From Polytrichum commune (lineage: Eukaryota > Streptophyta > Polytrichopsida > Polytrichales > Polytrichaceae), in contig OX485805.1 of the NCBI GenBank assembly GCA_950295325.1, positions 29,253,501 through 29,317,500 of the forward strand: 64,000 nucleotides of DNA, given 5' to 3'. Numbering within the stretch: the stretch's first letter is position 1; each line of letters begins with the position of its first letter. A model generated the notes under the pieces. That model was given only the letters and a program-made list of their open reading frames with translations, was not told the DNA's origin and searched no databases. Made by a program: the position numbers and the translations under genes. This document shows positions 56,375-64,000 of the stretch, one piece after another.

Positions 56375-59210
56375 ATTTTACAGTGAAATTCCTGCTACCC
56401 TAGAGGGTTGATTTGGACAGGATTCCTTCTAGTGTTACCCACTAGAATGGATTATAAAGCATGCTAATTTGCAAAATAATGGTTAATAGTTTTGACTATT
56501 AGCACCCTATGGATAATTCTACATTGTTGAATGATTGATTCAATGATACCCTACATCGCTTATATGTGTAAAAAAAACCTCCAATCTCCTAGAGTTCTTA
56601 AAGTGCATGATTAACAAAATGCCCCATTCATTGGGTTGAATCTCTTTTGAAGGCAAAGAACAATAAAACCTTGATCTAGTAGTCATTAGGGGTGATGATT
56701 TCATAAGTGATTTCATCCACCCTTGAACTCTTCACACAAAATCAACAATTATTCATCCATTCTCATTAATTGAAATGCAATGTCTACATCTTTTTTTTAA
56801 TCTAGCCCCTTATTTCCATGATATTTTACATGTACCACTAAGGTAATTTTATAATACTATTTCAGATGCTAAATTACAAATAATAATGTTCCACACACCT
56901 AGATAAGCATCCTAAACTATATGCAAATATTGTGCAAAATTTACCCACAATTTAATATACTAGACCCTATATTTTATTGCACGTGGTTCCTACGGTTTTT
57001 TGCCATTGCCCTCCCCAAGTAATTTGGGTTGGAGATGTTTAATGCAAAAGGGAGCCCTAGCCTCCATATTACATATCCTCATGTTTGATTTATTTTCTAA
57101 GTTAGTCATGTTCCATCCCAAGTATGAACACTCATGCCCCATAACATTAGTCAGCATAAGAGTTCATTTCCAAGCCTTGCCTGAGGTTAGGCCGACATTG
57201 TTCACGTTTATGAGATAGTTTGCGTTATATTCTCAGCATCACAGATGTAGAGCCTATGGCCCACCTAACTCACCAGGGGGGCTGGATAATGTTATGCCAA
57301 TTTGTCTTATGAGATCATATTTATTAGGAGGAGGTTATGATTCAAAATAAACCCCTCCAATACACATCCCTAATAGAATTATCCTTAAAAGGAATGGACC
57401 CAAAGGTGAATACAAGTCACATTTCAAGCATACTACATTACATATGATATTTAGTGTCATACAGTATTTTATGTCATTATGGTAACTTTTTAGATGCCAC
57501 TTCTTATGAATAAGTGAACAAACATTGTCATAGATGATGGATGAGTTCATCCATTGGCCAAAACCCTACCTTCTCTAGTCACCAACTTGTAATGAAATAC
57601 TCCCATGAATGATTGAAATTTGGATGAAAAAACACTTGGTAAGTGACAGTAATTGCAACAGTGTAAATCTATAACCCCAAATTTTTTCACAAGGAATGAC
57701 AAATAATGTTGGGTTAACATTTAGTGTTGGTGACACTACACCGCGGTTTACAATTAGTATAGAGCAAGACAATTAGAATTGGTGACACTAAATATCATAA
57801 TTAGTGTAGTTCAAATTGTCATGTGATGACTTGACACATGATAATAACGGGCTTGGACCTCCCTTTCGGGCCATGGGCCTTCAATGCAAGGAGTATCTAT
57901 TCATGATGTCATTAAATGTGGACATTTATCAAAAAGTGCTAAGTTTGTCATTGAGTAAATCTAGAAAACTGATAGAAGATTTATGTATGTTGTGTTTGCC
58001 CATTTACTTGACTAAAAGAATACCTATCTCTCTGCCTAACTTAGTCGATTGCGGGATCTGCCGAACCTCGAATATGCCATAAAAGGAAGAAACATCATAA
58101 GAAGACTCATATCTAAAACACAAACATCATATCAGAGTTTTTGCGCTTTCAGGTGTGAAATGTACACTTCAAGGGTCGAACTTGTCATCTGCCAGCATGA
58201 TGAGCTTGTGTGTCAATTTGTATAACTATCAGGTTCCAACACTCATCCGAATGCACAAGAAGGTGACCAATTTCATGTTCAAAATGCAGAGATTCTGGTT
58301 GCAAATGTGTTGTTATTGATTGATGTTGCTTGTTGTTAGCAAGTGACACTGTTCTTGTAGGCTGTGGTGCTACACATAAACTGAAGTCCCTTTTTAGCTG
58401 AAATTAGCTTGCCATTTTCCAGCCTCTGCTTCATATTTGTTTCTCGGGAGTTGGAACTTATGCACATGAGGTGTACAATCTCGAATATTATCAACAAGGA
58501 TATAGAAAATCATTGCACCTCATCTCTGAAATGGTGTTCATAGTTGAGTTACTAAAGTTTATTGCAATGGGAATTTTGGTCAGTTTAGTAAAAGTTATAT
58601 TATACCAGTTTAGTAAAAGTTAAACGTCTATTGACATGTCAAGAGGTGCTACAATGAGTTCGGCCCTCAATAAACCGATATACAATCGTATTCATCCAAA
58701 CCTCCAAACTGATATTAAGCACTTAGCAATCATGGAACATGCTGTATGCAAATTAACCAACTCCCGACCAAAAACCTGTTAAAATCCTGTTGAATTAAGG
58801 GATAACCCTACTGTTGCAAAATGGGGAGAGTATGAGTCTCTTACAGGCAAACGAATCTTATTTAACTGCAGTTTGATCTTATAATAAAAGTACTGTATAA
58901 GATCAACATTTCAGCCTGAATCAGACGTGGATGAAACATAGGGAGTAGAATTTTTACTAAGTTCAGAAAGAGAGCAAGCTTTATAGACCAAGTAATGTAT
59001 ATATGTTTTCCTTTTCCCTTGAGAGTTCATAAATCTGAAAATCAGCAGATGAATTTGAGTGTTGATCTGCTCCAGTGCTAGTTCTCCTTTGTGGGCAAAA
59101 AGGAAAAGTAACGATCCTTTCCTCTCTGCCTATTTAAGGATGGCTTTTTGTGTTTGAAGAAATGATGCAGTACTTACTAAGGGCTACTTCACACACGAGC
59201 CAAGGGTCGT
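56375..59210. other. Non-coding stretch
   Basis: No gene. I searched the frames for the missing hydrolase exons and saw none. A short local repeat of TTGGTGACACTA and TTAGTGTAG-like words lies at about 57721-57810. Frames at 57000-57218 and 57816-58082 are not recognisable. Confidence 0.4.
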
Positions 59211-59214
59211 GAGC

Positions 59215-59658
59215 ATTGCATTTCCGGAAGAGCTTGGGAGTGGAGGTTATGGACGATTTTCCAAGGGAATGGCTGTCCCACCATCAAATCGGATGTCTAC
59301 AGCTTCGGCATGGTGCTTCTTGAAATCGTTGGTGGGCAGCGAAATTTGAAGGATTCCAACCTTCTTGGGGTTGAACCCGACCCTGAACGCTGTTTATCTC
59401 ACATGGGCATTTTCTAAACTTCACCACAATGGAAATGAGCATACCATGCTTGCTTGAGGTATTGGATTCAATTCTCACCGGAATTGCTAACCCCTTCGAG
59501 GTCCAAAGAGCTTTAAGAGTGGGTATTTGGTGCATTAATGATAATCCTCACCTGTGGCCATCCATGTCCAAGGTTGTGTACATGCTACAAGGCGACGCGA
59601 TTATTGAGCTTCCAGTACCCAGGCCTGAGTTTTTGGAGGACTTACTGACAACATCTTG
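59215..59658 (+). pseudogene. Receptor-kinase fragment with internal deletion
   Basis: A glycine-loop remnant FPEELGSGGYGRF (about 59221-59260) is followed within about 25 bp, in another frame, by TIKSDVYSFGMVLLEIVGGQ, which is kinase subdomain IX. About 130 codons of catalytic core are therefore missing. After one more shift near 59400, the frame 59429-59658 gives LEVLDSILTGIANPFEVQRA and ends LPVPRPEFLEDLL. It parallels the C-terminal lobe of the kinase at 34194-38290, so it is a decayed relative lying on the same strand 21 kb away. Confidence 0.8.
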
Positions 59659-59664
59659 AGTAGA

Positions 59665-61640
59665 CAAGACTACAAATACTTTCATTCCTCGAACCGTTAC
59701 CTCCAGTGATTTTTTGTTTCAAATTTTGGAGAGGAGCATTGGCGACAACGATTGGAGTAACGCAGCCACATATGAATGATTATACCAATTTTCATTCAAA
59801 TTTATACCACGTTAATCCAAAAGTTGGCGATCTCATCCACTTTATATAAATTTTAGGGATAGTTCTGGATATTAAATCTGCACAGATCCATGGAATAATT
59901 GCATGACATTCTTTTCTGAGAATTGCAAATCACCGGCGCATAGCCAGATTAAAAATCATTGGTTACCTCCACATCGCTCTCTGCTCCATATACACCAGAG
60001 CGAGCAACCACTAAGGTAGATGAGTCTTAACTGATAACTTTTTCCTACTTGCCCACTTCTCCTGGGATGTGAAACAGGTGATTAGTACGAGATGGTTAGC
60101 AAATCCAAATTGATGTTGTAGACACTTTCCTCATGATTTTTGGAGGTCATTTGAATATCACATTCATTATCAAAATGAAGATTCTTGTGCTCATAAAATG
60201 GTTATATGGATCCCAATCATGTGGACTAATGAGTCTACCATAATTAACATATTTTAGCACGTAGTCCCATCTCTTTTAACCACATACACACCACTCAAAT
60301 ATAGGTGTTCAATCAAGATAAGAATCGAAGTAGGTGAAAATACTCACTTAGTATTGAACTAAATTTTAAATGGATGAAAAAATGAGTTTGAACTTGCATC
60401 TCTAATTGTAAGCATAGTGTGGTCTTACACTAACTTAAGAGGTGCAAGTGGTGGAGTGGCTCTAACCAAAACACCTATTATACAATTTGGAACACATGAA
60501 CAAAAAGGGCCCATGGGTGTTGGCAACTTCTCTTCCAAAGTTCCAAATCCATTGGCTATTGATGGTGGCATGTTGAGCAAATGATGCAGAGATGACTCAA
60601 GATATTGTTTCATATGCAAGGATGCAATGCCCCAACATGTCACACACCAAAATTAGTCTACTCCTAAATAACTTGGAACTTTGAAACGGGAAGAGCACAT
60701 GAATATTGATACAAATATTGTTCCAATGTTCCAAAATGATTGGTTGTCAACATTGGCATGTTCAATGGATGGTGTGTAGATGGCCCGGCACATCAATTTA
60801 TGTGCACAGGTGCATATGGTTGGGACGGCATGGCCTCAAACTAGTTAGATACACAACAGAGAGTTTTGAGGCTCAAGAGGCATTGCTCCCAAGACAAGAG
60901 TTGTGGCAAATTGGGGGAAATTATCAAATGGCAAATACACAGGTGACTATAATCTACAGGCACAAAAATGCAGTGACAAAAAATTGACCCACCTTTCCTA
61001 GCGACATTACAATAAAAGTTTTCAACATCTGTTTCGACCAAGGTTCTGCAACTCCAGGTCTGTAATTTAGGCAGCTTTTTAGTATGAGACATGGCAGAGA
61101 TGTACCAGTTGAACAAAATTCATTATGAACTAGGCAATTGCAGAACTGGGAAAGACCCACTCAATATACTTCACACCAGTTTGGTGCCTGAGCTGTTTTT
61201 CCATGACCAGTCAAGCACAGTAATCTTGATATTTGAAATTTGAATGATGCTTTATTTGATTTACAATTATGTTACTGGGATCTAAAAAGCTACCCTCGTC
61301 TTTTGAGGGCAAGATGGTTGAAATCAAGAGGGTGCACTATGAGTGCATCTCAACCAAAAAAAAATTACTGTATGCTATAACTGCTGATCAAGAATATTTC
61401 TTTGTATCGTCGAATTACCATGTCACAATGCTAAGGTGGGACACAGAAGGCTACACCAATATCAACAATTGTGTGAAATGAATCGCAGTAGCCTAGTGAA
61501 TGATCTGCTTAAGCAGCTTCGCCTGCACATAATGAACAAGTCAAATCTTGATTCAGAACTGGGAAAACATACATAATTTTCATCTGCGCTCTACAAGTGT
61601 GTACTGGTTTGGAAACAGACCAACATTTAAATCTTATTAC
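59665..61640. other. Non-coding DNA before the beta-amylase 3' end
   Basis: Contains dispersed repeat A copy 4 (about 60045-60330) and short unrecognised frames (60425-60643 minus, 60706-60987 plus, 61269-61481 plus). The last 150 bp are probably beta-amylase 3' UTR on the minus strand. Confidence 0.4.
60045..60330 (-). repeat. Dispersed repeat family A, copy 4 (inverted)
   Basis: Runs from CCCACTTCTCCTGGGATGTG to CACCACTCAAATATAGGTG with TTCATTATCAAAATGAAGAT between, in the same orientation as 41590-41900. Confidence 0.55.
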
Positions 61641-61652
61641 ATAAACCTTGGT

Positions 61653-63956
<2,304 letters not shown>

Positions 63957-64000
63957 TCAGCTGTGACTTGACCTACTACACAATTTAGATGCCAAGCGAC

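Overview
This window looks like nuclear DNA of a land plant. The evidence is a plant G-type lectin receptor kinase, a beta-amylase gene with five GT-AG-spliced exons, short TTTAGGG-type repeats, and plant transposon families: hAT, Mutator-like, CACTA (Ptta/En/Spm), PIF/Harbinger, Ty1/copia, LINE and a tRNA-derived SINE. Background DNA is AT-rich, and GC rises only in host genes and a few transposon segments. I could not determine the lineage. A seed-free plant is possible but not shown.

Only two host genes look intact. A G-type lectin receptor-like kinase lies at 34194-38290 (+, two exons, 888 aa). The 3' part of a beta-amylase gene lies at 61653-63905 (-, five exons; its 5' end is outside the window). 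The first 36 codons of an acidic protein leave the left edge at 1-108 (-).

Layout: 0.3-2 kb is nested dispersed repeats with a hAT element (947-1519, 8-bp target duplication). A tRNA-type SINE with a 13-bp duplication is at 5954-6186. A decayed unknown reading frame is at 9.8-10.8 kb. A foldback Mutator-like element with an exact 9-bp duplication is at 13043-14166. From 15.0 to 21.3 kb runs a decayed CACTA element: TNP2 on the minus strand, a DUF8039-type protein on the plus strand, subterminal repeats, and a terminus at 21275. A 1776-bp solo LTR with a 5-bp duplication (19056-20831) sits in its subterminal repeats. A LINE tail lies at 22.25-22.9 kb. A PIF/Harbinger-like element (23165-27588) contains a 5'-truncated copia element (23206 to about 27285). 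Two inverted arms of about 380 bp bracket an unassigned minus-strand frame at 30.67-33.4 kb.

Right half: a second LINE (38.6-40.6 kb) carries its own nested MITE, and an 8.5-copy minisatellite lies at 44.7-45.1 kb. An unidentified GC-rich open frame of 381 codons is at 46.3-47.4 kb. A decayed multi-exon Ptta/En/Spm (Transposase_24 plus DUF8039) gene is at 50.5-53.5 kb. It is followed, all on the plus strand, by intron-bearing fragments of a TTLL12-like gene (54.2-54.8 kb), a pheophytinase-like alpha/beta hydrolase (55.3-56.4 kb) and a receptor-kinase gene (59.2-59.7 kb). Host-gene pieces lined up behind a transposon gene suggest transposon-mediated capture, but local decay of old genes is not excluded.

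Most of the window is layered insertions, many datable relative to one another by clean target-site duplications. I see no operon-like or defence-type system. The least explained items are the 30.7-33.4 kb inverted-arm unit, the 381-codon frame, and the captured-fragment array.
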